A DNA stretch of 64,000 bases, taken from positions 18,234 to 82,233 of the forward strand of contig JASCPF010000007.1 of NCBI GenBank assembly GCA_029959325.1, given 5' to 3'. The translations under genes and the position numbers were made by a program. Shown in pieces: positions 46,805 through 55,450 of the stretch (positions are counted from its first letter, which is position 1; the number at the start of each line of letters is the position of its first letter). Below the pieces are notes generated by a model. The model was not told the origin of the DNA. It made no database searches and saw nothing but the letters and a program-made list of their open reading frames with translations. Origin of the DNA: Microbacteriaceae bacterium PS02068 (lineage in GTDB: Bacteria > Actinomycetota > Actinomycetes > Actinomycetales > Microbacteriaceae).

Positions 46805-48266
46805 CCCGAAGGGCTTCCTCAAGAACACCGAACGCGAGCTGCCGCCGCGGCGGCCCGTTCCCGTCCGCATCATGGACTGGAAAGAGGTCTACGAGCCGGG
46901 CGACTCGGCTGTTCTCCGCCGCCAGGCCGGGCGCTGCATGGACTGCGGCATCCCGTTCTGCCACAAGGGATGCCCGCTGGGCAACCTGATCCCGGAGTGG
47001 AACGACCTCATGTGGCGCGGCGAGGGCCGTGCCGCGATCGAGCGCCTGCACTCGACGAACAACTTCCCGGAGTTCACCGGTCGCCTGTGCCCCGCGCCCT
47101 GCGAGAGTTCGTGCGTGCTGGGGATCAACCAGCCCGCGGTCACGATCAAGCAGATCGAAGTCGCCACGATCGACGACGCCTTCGCGAACGGCTGGGTCGA
47201 AGCCGAGCCGCCCGCGCGGCTGACCGGCAAGACCGTCGCCGTCGTCGGATCGGGGCCTGCCGGCCTCGCGGCCGCTCAGCAGCTGACGCGCGCCGGGCAC
47301 ACCGTCGCCGTCTTCGAGCGCGACGACCGCATCGGCGGCCTGCTGCGCTATGGCATCCCCGACTTCAAGATGGAGAAGCGTCACCTCGAGTCGCGGCTGC
47401 GGCAGATGCAGGACGAGGGCACGCGCTTCCGCGCCGGCGTCGAGATCGGCGTCGACATCACGTGGGATGACCTGCGCGCTCGCTACGACGCGGTCGTCAT
47501 CGCCACCGGCGCGACGCTTCCCCGCGAGCTCGCCATCCCGGGGCGCGACCTCGACGGCGTGCACTTCGCGATGGAGTATCTCGTCGAGTCGAACAAGGCC
47601 ACCGCGGGCGACCAGGTGCCGCACCAGATCCACGCCGAGGGCAAGCACGTCATCGTCATCGGCGGCGGCGACACGGGCGCCGACTGCATCGGCACCGCGC
47701 ACCGGCACGGCGCGCTGAGCGTCACCAACCTCGCGATCGGCAAGCAGCCGCCGCAGGCGCGTCCCGACCACCAGCCCTGGCCGACCATGCCGACGCTGTT
47801 CGAGGTGTCGTCGGCGCACGAAGAGGGCGGCGAGCGCAGCTTCTTGGCATCCACCGTCGAGTTCCTCGGCAACGAGGCCGGCGAGGTGCGCGCGCTGCGC
47901 CTGGCCGAGACCGAGTACCTGCCCGACGGCCGCCGCGTGCCCAAGAGCGGCACCGAGCGCGAGATCCCCGCTGACCTCGTGCTCATCGCGATGGGTTTCT
48001 CCGGTCCGGAACGCAGCGGACTCGAAGAGCAGCTCGGTACCGTCTTCACGGGCCGCGGCAACGTCGAGCGCGGTGACGACTACCAGTCGACCGCTCCCGG
48101 CGTGTTCGTGGCCGGCGATGCCGGTCGCGGCCAGTCGCTCATCGTCTGGGCGATCGCCGAAGGTCGCGCCGCAGCGGCGGCCGTCGACGAGTACCTCATG
48201 GGTCGCACGACCCTGCCGTCGCCGGTGCGCCCCACCGACGTCGCGATCGGCCTGCAGCCCGCGTAG
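46797..48266 (+). CDS. gltD: Glutamate synthase small subunit
   Basis: FAD/NADPH subunit that passes electrons to GltB. The 489-residue protein has two N-terminal [4Fe-4S] cysteine groups ([17 protein letters not shown] and CPAPCESSC), the FAD-binding [13 protein letters not shown], the NADPH-binding GGGDTGADC and a C-terminal FAD block [19 protein letters not shown]. The start is GTG 46797, with GGAGGTGA a few nt upstream inside gltB. Its stop TAG lies in the TAGGCT promoter candidate for pyk. Confidence 0.97.
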   Translation: MADPKGFLKNTERELPPRRPVPVRIMDWKEVYEPGDSAVLRRQAGRCMDCGIPFCHKGCPLGNLIPEWNDLMWRGEGRAAIERLHSTNNFPEFTGRLCPAPCESSCVLGINQPAVTIKQIEVATIDDAFANGWVEAEPPARLTGKTVAVVGSGPAGLAAAQQLTRAGHTVAVFERDDRIGGLLRYGIPDFKMEKRHLESRLRQMQDEGTRFRAGVEIGVDITWDDLRARYDAVVIATGATLPRELAIPGRDLDGVHFAMEYLVESNKATAGDQVPHQIHAEGKHVIVIGGGDTGADCIGTAHRHGALSVTNLAIGKQPPQARPDHQPWPTMPTLFEVSSAHEEGGERSFLASTVEFLGNEAGEVRALRLAETEYLPDGRRVPKSGTEREIPADLVLIAMGFSGPERSGLEEQLGTVFTGRGNVERGDDYQSTAPGVFVAGDAGRGQSLIVWAIAEGRAAAAAVDEYLMGRTTLPSPVRPTDVAIGLQPA

Positions 48267-48269
48267 GCT
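48264..48269 (+). promoter_or_regulatory. Candidate -10 box (TAGGCT) for pyk
   Basis: TAGGCT overlaps the gltD stop codon and lies 42 nt before the pyk GTG, giving a leader of about 36 nt with a CCGGAGAT ribosome site. Confidence 0.5.
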
Positions 48270-48311
48270 GAAACCACCCCCGAAAATCGAACACAGACCG
48301 GAGATCAGTCA

Positions 48312-49760
48312 GTGAGACGCGCGAAGATCGTCGCCACCCTGGGCCCCGCCACCGAGTCGTACGAGATGATCCGAGCGATCATCGACGCCGGCGTCGACGT
48401 GGCCCGCATGAACCTGAGCCATGGCTCCTATGCCGAGCACGAAGTCCGTTTCGCCAATGTCCGCAAGGCGGCCGATGACGCGGGCCGCCCCGTCGCCATC
48501 CTCGTCGACCTGCAGGGGCCGAAGATCCGCCTCGGCAAGTTCTCTGACGGGCCGCACGATCTCGCCGTCGGCGAGACGTTCCGCATCACGACCGAGGATG
48601 TCGTGGGCACCCGCGACCTCGTCGGCACGACGTTCAAGGGCCTCGCTGGCGACGTCGCACCGGGAGACTCCCTGCTGATCGATGACGGCAAGGTGCGCGT
48701 CGAGGTCGTGAGCGTCGACGGCCCCGTCGTCACGACGAAGGTCGTGGTCGCGGGAACGGTGTCGAACAACAAGGGCATCAACCTGCCCGGCGTCGCCGTG
48801 AGCGTGCCCGCATTGTCCGAGAAGGACGAGTCGGATCTGCGCTGGGGCCTGCACGCGGGCGCCGACCTGATCGCGCTGTCGTTCGTGCGCGACGCCGCCG
48901 ACATCACCCGCGTGCACGAGATCATGGCGGAAGAGGGGCGGAAGGTCCCCGTCATCGCCAAGATCGAGAAGCCGCAGGCGGTCGACAACCTCGAAGAGAT
49001 CATCGACGCGTTCGACGGCATCATGGTCGCCCGCGGCGACCTCGCCGTCGAGCTGCCGCTCGAGGCCGTGCCGATCGTGCAGAAGCAGGCCGTCGAGCTC
49101 TGCCGCCGTATGGCGAAGCCCGTGATCGTCGCGACGCAGATGCTCGAGTCGATGACCTACGCTCCGGTCCCGACCCGCGCCGAGGCATCCGACGTCGCCA
49201 ACGCGGTGCTGGACGGCGCCGACGCGGTGATGCTCTCCGGTGAGACGAGCGTGGGGGAGTACCCCGTCGTCACGGTGCAGACCATGGCCCGCATCGTCGA
49301 GTCGACCGAAGAGCACGGCCTCGAGCGGATCCGTCCGTTCAGCGCCAAGCCGCGCACGCAGGGCGGGATCATCACGCTCGCGGCCAACGAGGTCGCCGAG
49401 TTCGTCGAGGCGAAGTACATCGCGATCTTCACCGAATCGGGCGACACGGCGCGCCGCATGTCGCGCCTGCGCCCCGCCATCCCCATGATGGCGTTCGCGG
49501 TCGACCCGGCCATCCGCCGCCGCATGGCGCTGACCTGGGGAGTGCAGTCCTCGCTCGTCGAGCACGTCGCACACACCGACCTCATGTTCATCCAGGTCGA
49601 CGATTTCTTCCTGGGCAACGGGCTGGCGAAGGAAGGGGACAAGGTCGTCGTGATCTCTGGATCCCCTCCCGGGATCATCGGTTCGACCAACGACATCCGC
49701 GTGCACCGGATCGGCGACGCCGTGCACGGCAAGGCGCCCGTCTACCAGCAGCACGTGTAG
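48312..49760 (+). CDS. pyk: Pyruvate kinase
   Basis: Last step of glycolysis: PEP plus ADP to pyruvate plus ATP. The 482-residue protein has RRAKIVATLGPATESYEMIR, DVARMNLSHGSYAEH, the catalytic lysine block VPVIAKIEKPQAVDNL, the metal site MVARGDLAVELP, MLESMTYAPVPTRAEASDVA and SGETSVGEYPV, followed by the C-terminal regulatory domain. GTG 48312 matches the family start. It is closed by a perfect 15-bp terminator hairpin. Confidence 0.98.
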   Translation: MRRAKIVATLGPATESYEMIRAIIDAGVDVARMNLSHGSYAEHEVRFANVRKAADDAGRPVAILVDLQGPKIRLGKFSDGPHDLAVGETFRITTEDVVGTRDLVGTTFKGLAGDVAPGDSLLIDDGKVRVEVVSVDGPVVTTKVVVAGTVSNNKGINLPGVAVSVPALSEKDESDLRWGLHAGADLIALSFVRDAADITRVHEIMAEEGRKVPVIAKIEKPQAVDNLEEIIDAFDGIMVARGDLAVELPLEAVPIVQKQAVELCRRMAKPVIVATQMLESMTYAPVPTRAEASDVANAVLDGADAVMLSGETSVGEYPVVTVQTMARIVESTEEHGLERIRPFSAKPRTQGGIITLAANEVAEFVEAKYIAIFTESGDTARRMSRLRPAIPMMAFAVDPAIRRRMALTWGVQSSLVEHVAHTDLMFIQVDDFFLGNGLAKEGDKVVVISGSPPGIIGSTNDIRVHRIGDAVHGKAPVYQQHV

Positions 49761-49774
49761 CGAGCCGCGCAGCC

Positions 49775-49807
49775 GAAGGGGATGCCTCGTGACGAGGCAT
49801 CCCCTTC
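49775..49807. terminator. Perfect 15-bp hairpin terminator after pyk
   Basis: GAAGGGGATGCCTCG and CGAGGCATCCCCTTC pair without mismatch around the loop TGA. The stem contains the over-represented heptamer GGATGCC and its complement. Only a weak T content follows, so it may act with a helper factor or bidirectionally. Confidence 0.8.
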
Positions 49808-49904
49808 GTGCGTGCAGGCGACACGTGGCTGACACATCCGAGGTACATCCCGAGAGTAACTCTCCCTCGTGACGCCGAGCCGTCGGCGTCAGAGAGGAAG
49901 ACCC

Positions 49905-51449
49905 ATGTCCCACACCGACTCTCAGGTCGTACCCGACGACCAGAGGGACAGCGCCACATCGCTCCAGGCCGGGGGCATCAGCCCCGCCGGCTCGATCGTC
50001 ATGGCCGTCGCGGGCAGTGCACCCGCCTACTCCATCGCCGCCACCACCGCCGTCCTCGTGGGCGCCGCAGGTCTCGGCGCCCCGGCCGCGCTGCTCTGGT
50101 GCGGCATCCCCATGCTCGGCATCGCGTGGGCATTCCTCTATCTCGGTCGCGCCGACGTCAACGCGGGCGCCGCCTATTCATGGGTGGCCCGCGCGCTGCA
50201 TCCTGCGCTGGGGTTCCTGTCGGGCTGGGCGCTGGTCATCTCCGCCACCATCTTCATGGTCGCCGGAGCCCTGCCCGCCGGCGCGATGACGGTCTCGCTG
50301 TTCGACCCCTCGCAGGCAGACAACGTGCCGCTGATCACGGCGATCGGCGCCGTCTGGTTCGTGATCATGGCCGCGTGCGTCTACTTCGGGGTGCACGTGA
50401 CCGCGCGCGCGCAGTGGATCATGTCCATCATCGAGGTCGGCATTCTGTTCGTGTTCGCGATCCTCGCACTGGTGCGAGCGAGCACCGGCAGCCACGACGG
50501 CCCGGATTTCGATTGGTCGTGGTTCGGCTTCGACCACCTCGCAGGCCCCGGCGTGTTCGTCAGCGCCGCGCTCGTCGCCGCGTTCTACTACTGGGGGTGG
50601 GATGTCAGCTCGAACCTCAACGAAGAGACCACCGACGGCCACAAGTCGGCCGGTTCCGCCGGACTGATCGGGGTCGGCATCGTGTTCGTGCTGTTCGAGG
50701 TCTTCACCATCGCGACGCTGATCATGCTTTCGCAAGACGAGATCGCCGACAACAGTGCCAACATCCTCTCCGTGCTCGGCGATGTCATCTGGCCCGGAAT
50801 CGGCGGAAAGATCCTCATCATCGCGGTCGCCCTTTCGACGATCGCGACGCTGGAGACCACCCTCATCCAGGTGACTCGGACGCTCTTCGCGATGGGGCGG
50901 GACCACACCATCCCGAGGGCGTTCGGCCGCGTGCACCCGCGCTGGAAGACCCCGACGTTCGCCACCCTCGTGATCCTCGGCGTCTCGCTGGTCCTCTTCC
51001 TCGGCTCGAACTTCCTGGGCAGCGTCGCGGACATCATGAGCAACGCGATCTCGTCGATCGGCCTGCAGATCGCGTTCTACTACACGCTCGCCGGTGTCGC
51101 CGTCGTGGTCGCCTATCGGCGGGTGCTGTTCCAGTCGGTGAAGAACTTCCTGCTGATCGGCCTATGGCCGGCAGCGGGAGCCGCCTTCATGGCGTGGGCG
51201 TTCGCGGCCTCGATCCCGGTGAACGATCCGATCGTCAACCTGCTCGGAATCGGTCTGATCCTGCTGGGCGTCGTCCCGCTGGTGCTGTTCTACCGCAAGG
51301 GCAAGGTCTACTACTCACGGCGCCCGCTGGAATTGCCGCCCGAGCTCGACAAGAAGGCGCCGGCCGATGTCGATCTGCGCTCGCCCGAGCAGGTCGCGAC
51401 CCTTCCGGACCCGAACACCACGGCGATCAGCACCCTGACTGATGACTGA
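49905..51449 (+). CDS. APC-superfamily amino-acid permease
   Basis: Inner-membrane secondary transporter of the amino acid-polyamine-organocation family. The 514-residue protein has about 12-14 helices, with the APC hallmark in helix 1 region (GSIVMAVAGSAPAYSIAATTAVLVGAAGLGAPA) and the FYYWGWDVSSNLNEETTDG segment typical of the helix 6 region. ATG 49905 with AGAGGAAG upstream was chosen; the frame upstream has no family homology. The substrate is not clear. It stands alone between the pyk terminator and tRNA-Leu. Confidence 0.9.
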   Translation: MSHTDSQVVPDDQRDSATSLQAGGISPAGSIVMAVAGSAPAYSIAATTAVLVGAAGLGAPAALLWCGIPMLGIAWAFLYLGRADVNAGAAYSWVARALHPALGFLSGWALVISATIFMVAGALPAGAMTVSLFDPSQADNVPLITAIGAVWFVIMAACVYFGVHVTARAQWIMSIIEVGILFVFAILALVRASTGSHDGPDFDWSWFGFDHLAGPGVFVSAALVAAFYYWGWDVSSNLNEETTDGHKSAGSAGLIGVGIVFVLFEVFTIATLIMLSQDEIADNSANILSVLGDVIWPGIGGKILIIAVALSTIATLETTLIQVTRTLFAMGRDHTIPRAFGRVHPRWKTPTFATLVILGVSLVLFLGSNFLGSVADIMSNAISSIGLQIAFYYTLAGVAVVVAYRRVLFQSVKNFLLIGLWPAAGAAFMAWAFAASIPVNDPIVNLLGIGLILLGVVPLVLFYRKGKVYYSRRPLELPPELDKKAPADVDLRSPEQVATLPDPNTTAISTLTDD

Positions 51450-51469
51450 GCCCCTGCTGGTGAAAACCG

Positions 51470-51552
51470 TGCCGGTGGTGGGAGTCGAACCCACACGCCC
51501 TTGCGGGCAACCGAGTTTGAGTCGGTCGCGTCTGCCATTCCGCCACACCGGC
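51470..51552 (-). tRNA. tRNA-Leu (CAA anticodon)
   Basis: 83-nt class II tRNA on the minus strand. The 7-bp acceptor stem (GCCGGTG with CACCGGC) is complete with discriminator A; the anticodon stem ACCGA/TCGGT holds the loop CTCAAAC, anticodon CAA, reading UUG. A long variable arm (GCCCGCAAGGGC) and the T-loop GTTCGACTC are present. CCA is not encoded. Confidence 0.97.
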
Positions 51553-51596
51553 GCACGTGCAATCGACGATACCGCAGGCGTGGGCGCGTCCTGTCC

Positions 51597-51602
51597 TAGG
51601 AT
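51597..51602 (+). promoter_or_regulatory. Candidate -10 box (TAGGAT) of a leaderless pdtaR
   Basis: TAGGAT ends 6 nt before the GTG at 51609. The gene lies divergent to tRNA-Leu, with only 56 nt between. Confidence 0.5.
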
Positions 51603-51608
51603 GGACGA

Positions 51609-52226
51609 GTGACTGAGCCGGAACTGAACTCCACGACGACGCCCACCTCACCGCGACGCGTCGTCGTGGCCGAGGACGAATCGCTGATCCGCCTCGACAT
51701 CGTCGAGATTCTCCGTGACAACGGATTCGACGTGGTCGGCGAAGCGGGGGATGGCGAGACAGCCGTGCAACTCGCGACCGAGCTGCGCCCCGACCTCGTG
51801 ATCATGGACGTCAAGATGCCCGTCCTCGACGGCATCAGCGCCGCTGAGCGTCTGAGCAAAAACCACGTCGCCCCCGTCGTGCTGCTGACGGCGTTCAGCC
51901 AGAAGGAGCTCGTCGAGCGGGCGAGTGAAGCCGGTGCGCTGGCGTACGTCGTCAAGCCGTTCACGCCGAACGACCTGCTGCCCGCGATCGAGATCGCCCT
52001 GGCCCGTTACGAGCAGATCATCACGCTCGAGGCTGAGGTCGCCGACATGGTCGAGCGCTTCGAGACGCGCAAGCTCGTCGATCGGGCCAAGGGCCTGCTG
52101 AACGAGAAGATGGGCCTGTCCGAGCCCGAGGCGTTCCGGTGGATCCAGAAGGCGTCCATGGATCGTCGACTCACGATGCAGGATGTCGCGAAGGCGATCA
52201 TCGAGCAGCTCTCACCCAAGAAGTGA
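51609..52226 (+). CDS. pdtaR: ANTAR-domain response regulator PdtaR
   Basis: Two-component regulator that acts on RNA (antiterminator) rather than DNA. The 205-residue protein has a receiver domain with phospho-acceptor D67 in LVIMDVKMP, the acidic pair VVVAEDE, and the KPF lysine, and a C-terminal ANTAR domain (about 140-200: FETRKLVDRAKGLLNEKMGL and DRRLTMQDVAKAIIE). M. tuberculosis PdtaR lies near polA in the same way. Its partner kinase PdtaS is usually encoded elsewhere. The stop codon runs into a type B REP-like element. Confidence 0.94.
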   Translation: MTEPELNSTTTPTSPRRVVVAEDESLIRLDIVEILRDNGFDVVGEAGDGETAVQLATELRPDLVIMDVKMPVLDGISAAERLSKNHVAPVVLLTAFSQKELVERASEAGALAYVVKPFTPNDLLPAIEIALARYEQIITLEAEVADMVERFETRKLVDRAKGLLNEKMGLSEPEAFRWIQKASMDRRLTMQDVAKAIIEQLSPKK

Positions 52227-52252
52227 GTCGAGCGAGCGCAGCGAGTCGAAAC
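52225..52252 (-). repeat. Type B REP-like element after pdtaR
   Basis: GAGTCGAGCGAGCGCAGCGAGTCGAAAC begins in the pdtaR stop codon and ends 8 nt before the convergent thioesterase gene. The reverse complement reads GTTTCGACTCGCTGCGCTCGC, as in the 41 kb block. Confidence 0.85.
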
Positions 52253-52259
52253 CTCGACG

Positions 52260-52694
52260 TCAGAGGTCTTTGATCATGTTGGTGATGCGGATCGTCGAGC
52301 AGCGCCGACCCTGATCGTCGGTGACGGCGATCTCGTGGACTGTCATCGACCGACCCAGGTGCACCGGGGTGCAGACGCCGGTGACGATCCCCGACGTCGC
52401 CGAGCGGGTGTGCGTCGCGTTGATGTCCACCCCGACGGCGAGGCGGCCGGGGCCCGCGTGCAGGTTCGCGGCCATCGACCCGAGCGATTCGCCGAGGACG
52501 ACGTAGGCCCCGCCGTGCAGCAGTCCGACGGGCTGAGTGTTCCCCTCGACCGGCATGGTGGCGACCGATCGCTCGATCGTGAACTCGGTGAACTCGATGC
52601 CCATCTTCTCGGCGAGGGCGCCCATTCCGCGCTGGGTGGCCCACGCCAATCCGTCGTTCTCGGCGGGGGATGCGGGGGGAGTGGGAACGGTCAT
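52260..52694 (-). CDS. Hotdog-fold acyl-CoA thioesterase (PaaI/MenI-like)
   Basis: 144 residues with the PaaI-type signature GLLHGGAYVVLGESLGSMAA, in which the acidic residue after the HGG motif is the expected catalytic group, and the strand segments VGVDINATHTR and VTGVCTPVHLGRSMTVHEIAV. Proteins like this hydrolyse acyl-CoA, for example in menaquinone or phenylacetate pathways; the substrate here cannot be told. It lies between pdtaR and polA on the minus strand, as often seen in actinobacteria. Confidence 0.88.
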   Translation of the reverse strand: MTVPTPPASPAENDGLAWATQRGMGALAEKMGIEFTEFTIERSVATMPVEGNTQPVGLLHGGAYVVLGESLGSMAANLHAGPGRLAVGVDINATHTRSATSGIVTGVCTPVHLGRSMTVHEIAVTDDQGRRCSTIRITNMIKDL

Positions 52695-52748
52695 CGTCCA
52701 CCTTCGGATGCGATCGATTTCGGGAAGTTCGCTGTCGGCACCCGCGTC

Positions 52749-52754
52749 TAGAGT
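52749..52754 (+). promoter_or_regulatory. Candidate -10 box (TAGAGT) of a leaderless polA
   Basis: TAGAGT ends 7 nt before the polA GTG at 52762, and no ribosome site is evident. The 67-nt gap to the divergent thioesterase gene would hold both promoters. Confidence 0.45.
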
Positions 52755-52761
52755 GGCTTAG

Positions 52762-55401
52762 GTGACGGACTCCGGAAAGCCTACCCTGCTCGTCGTCGAC
52801 GGCCATTCGCTCGCCTACCGTGCGTTCTTCGCGCTGCCGGTCGACAACTTCTCGACGAAGGACGGCCAGCACACGAACGGCATCTACGGATTCCTGTCGA
52901 TGTTCGTGAACCTCGTCAAGGCAGAGCGGCCGACGCATCTCGCGGTCGCGTTCGACACCTCACGCCACTCGTTCCGCACCGACGAGTACCCCGAGTACAA
53001 GGCGAACCGGTCCGAGTCGCCGAGCGAGTTCAAAGGCCAGATCCCGCTGCTGCAGGACTGCCTCGCCGCCATGAACGTCACCGTGCTGACCAAAGAGGGC
53101 GTCGAGGCCGACGACATCCTCGCGACCCTCGCCACGCAGGGCGCCGACCAGGGCTTCGACGTGCTCGTCTGCTCGGGCGACCGCGACACGATCCAACTCG
53201 TGACCGACGACGTCACCCTGCTCTACCCGAGCGTCCAGGGCGTCTCGCAGCTCAAGCGCTACACCCCCGACGCCGTCGTCGAGAAATACGGCCTGCCGCC
53301 CGCGAACTACCCCGACATCGCCGCTCTCGTCGGTGAGACGAGCGACAACCTGCCCGGCGTGCCGAAGGTGGGCGAGAAGACCGCCGTGAAGTGGCTCACC
53401 CAGTACGGCTCGCTCGACGCGCTGCTCGCGAGCGCCGACAAGATCACCGGCGTCGTGGGCGGCAACCTGCGGGATCACCTCGACGACGTCAAGCGAAACC
53501 GAGCGCTCAACGCCCTGCTGCGCGACGTCGAGCTGCCCGTCGGCCCAGCCGAGCTCGCGATGCAGCCCATCGACGCGCAGGCCGTCCGCGACATCTTCGC
53601 GCGCCTCGAGTTCCGCACGCTGCTGCCGCGTGTGTTCGAGGCGATGCCCGCAGACGGCGACGACCTCGCTGCGGCCTCGACCCCCTCCGTCGCAGCCCCG
53701 GTGCCGGACGAGCTCGACGCTGACGCCCTTGCGGCGTGGGTCGCCGAGCGCGAGGGTGAGCTCGCCGTGACCTTCACGACCGAGGGGGGACTCCCGGCGC
53801 GCATCGGCGTCGCATCGAGGGATGCCGCGGCCGAGGCATCCTGGTCGGGCGACGTCGCCACGGCGCTGCGTCCGTGGCTCGAGAGCGACGCACCGAAGGT
53901 CGTCGCCGACGCGAAGCCGCAGGTGAAGGCGCTGCGCCGCGCCGGCATCCGCCTCGGCGGGCTCGTGTTCGACCCGATCCTCGCCGGCTGGCTGCTGCGC
54001 CCGAGCTTTCCCGACAAGGGGCTGGGCGACCTCGTCGACCGCTATCTCGACGAGAAGCTGCCCGAGGCCGATCCCACCCAGCTGGTGCCCGAGACCGAGG
54101 GCGCGACGCCGGCACAGCTCGGCTGGTACACCCTGCGGGTGACCGACGAGATCCGAGAAGAGATGCCGGCGCCCGTGGCATCCGTGCTCGATGACATCGA
54201 GCTGCCGACGCTCGACACGCTCGCCGACATGGAGCTCGCCGGCGTCGCGATCTCGCACGAGAAGCTCTCGGCGTTCTCGGCCGAGCTCGCCGCGCGCTCG
54301 GAAGACATCGCGCAGCGCGCCTATGCCGAGATCGGCCGCGAGGTGAACCTCGGCTCGCCGAAGCAGCTGCAGGAGGTGCTGTTCGAGCAGCTCGAGCTGC
54401 CGAAGACCCGCAAGACCAAGACGGGCTACTCGACGGATGCCGCGGTGCTCGCCGATCTGCAGGAGTCGAACCCGCACCCCTTCCTCGATCTGCTGCTGCA
54501 ACACCGTGAGGCGACGAAGCTGCGCCAGATCATCGAGTCGCTCGACGTGGCGATCGGCGACGACGGACGCGCGCACACCACCTACGTGCAGACCGGCAGC
54601 CAGACCGGGCGCCTGTCGAGCACCGATCCGAACCTGCAGAACATCCCGATCCGCAATGAGGAGTCGCACCGCATCCGCGCGGCATTCGAAGTCGGCGAGG
54701 GCTACGAGACGCTGCTCACGGCCGACTACTCGCAGATCGAGATGCGCATCATGGCGCACCTCTCCGGCGACGAGGGCCTCATCGAGGCGTTCAACTCGGG
54801 CGAAGACCTGCACCGCTTCGTGGGTGCGCGCGTGTTCGGCGTCGAGCCCGCCGAGGTCACCCCCGCGATGCGCACGAAGGTCAAGGCGATGAGCTACGGC
54901 CTCGTCTACGGCCTCAGCGCCTTCGGTCTCTCCAAGCAGCTGCGCATCGACCAGTCCGAGGCGAAGCTGCTCATGACCGAGTACTTCGCGCGCTTCGGGG
55001 CCGTGCGCGACTATCTGCGAAGCGCCGTGCAGCAGGCGCGCATCGACGGCTACACGGAGACGATCTTCGGTCGCCGTCGCCCGTTCCCCGACCTCGGCAG
55101 CCCCAATCGCGTGCTGCGCGAGAACGCCGAGCGCGCGGCGCTCAACGCGCCGATCCAGGGCAGTGCCGCCGACATCATGAAGCTCGCGCTGCTGCACATC
55201 CACGAGCAGCTCGTCGCCGACGGCCTCCGCTCGCGCGTGCTGCTGCAGATCCACGACGAGCTCGTCGTCGAGGTGGCAGCGGGGGAGTGGGATGCCGTGG
55301 AGGCGATCGTCCGCGATCGGATGGGCGACGCGGCCGACCTCACAGTGCCGCTCGACGTGCAGATCGGCCGCGGCGCGAACTGGGACGTCGCCGGGCACTG
55401 A
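52762..55401 (+). CDS. polA: DNA polymerase I
   Basis: Repair and Okazaki-fragment polymerase. The 879-residue protein has the 5'-3' exonuclease/flap domain (about 1-300: LVVDGHSLAYRAFFALP, VEADDILATLA, GDRDTIQLV, GETSDNLPGVPKVGEKTA), a middle 3'-5' exonuclease-like domain whose acidic residues appear lost (LVFDPILAGWLLRP), and the polymerase domain with motif A YSQIEMRIMAHLSGD, the O-helix region TKVKAMSYGLVYGLS and motif C IHDELVVEV. It therefore probably lacks proofreading, as in other actinobacterial Pol I. GTG 52762 matches the family start. Confidence 0.98.
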   Translation: MTDSGKPTLLVVDGHSLAYRAFFALPVDNFSTKDGQHTNGIYGFLSMFVNLVKAERPTHLAVAFDTSRHSFRTDEYPEYKANRSESPSEFKGQIPLLQDCLAAMNVTVLTKEGVEADDILATLATQGADQGFDVLVCSGDRDTIQLVTDDVTLLYPSVQGVSQLKRYTPDAVVEKYGLPPANYPDIAALVGETSDNLPGVPKVGEKTAVKWLTQYGSLDALLASADKITGVVGGNLRDHLDDVKRNRALNALLRDVELPVGPAELAMQPIDAQAVRDIFARLEFRTLLPRVFEAMPADGDDLAAASTPSVAAPVPDELDADALAAWVAEREGELAVTFTTEGGLPARIGVASRDAAAEASWSGDVATALRPWLESDAPKVVADAKPQVKALRRAGIRLGGLVFDPILAGWLLRPSFPDKGLGDLVDRYLDEKLPEADPTQLVPETEGATPAQLGWYTLRVTDEIREEMPAPVASVLDDIELPTLDTLADMELAGVAISHEKLSAFSAELAARSEDIAQRAYAEIGREVNLGSPKQLQEVLFEQLELPKTRKTKTGYSTDAAVLADLQESNPHPFLDLLLQHREATKLRQIIESLDVAIGDDGRAHTTYVQTGSQTGRLSSTDPNLQNIPIRNEESHRIRAAFEVGEGYETLLTADYSQIEMRIMAHLSGDEGLIEAFNSGEDLHRFVGARVFGVEPAEVTPAMRTKVKAMSYGLVYGLSAFGLSKQLRIDQSEAKLLMTEYFARFGAVRDYLRSAVQQARIDGYTETIFGRRRPFPDLGSPNRVLRENAERAALNAPIQGSAADIMKLALLHIHEQLVADGLRSRVLLQIHDELVVEVAAGEWDAVEAIVRDRMGDAADLTVPLDVQIGRGANWDVAGH

Positions 55402-55438
55402 CGGCGCTGGTGACACTCGGTACCGGTCCGGGTGGGAT

Positions 55439-55444
55439 TAGGCT
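55439..55444 (+). promoter_or_regulatory. Candidate -10 box (TAGGCT) of a leaderless DUF885 gene
   Basis: TAGGCT ends 6 nt before the ATG at 55451; CGAGGG in the gap is too close to act as ribosome site. Confidence 0.5.
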
Positions 55445-55450
55445 CGAGGG

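Noticed and set aside
51470..51552. tRNA-Leu as an integration site
   Set aside because: No partial tRNA copy, integrase or foreign genes lie next to it; the flanking genes are ordinary.
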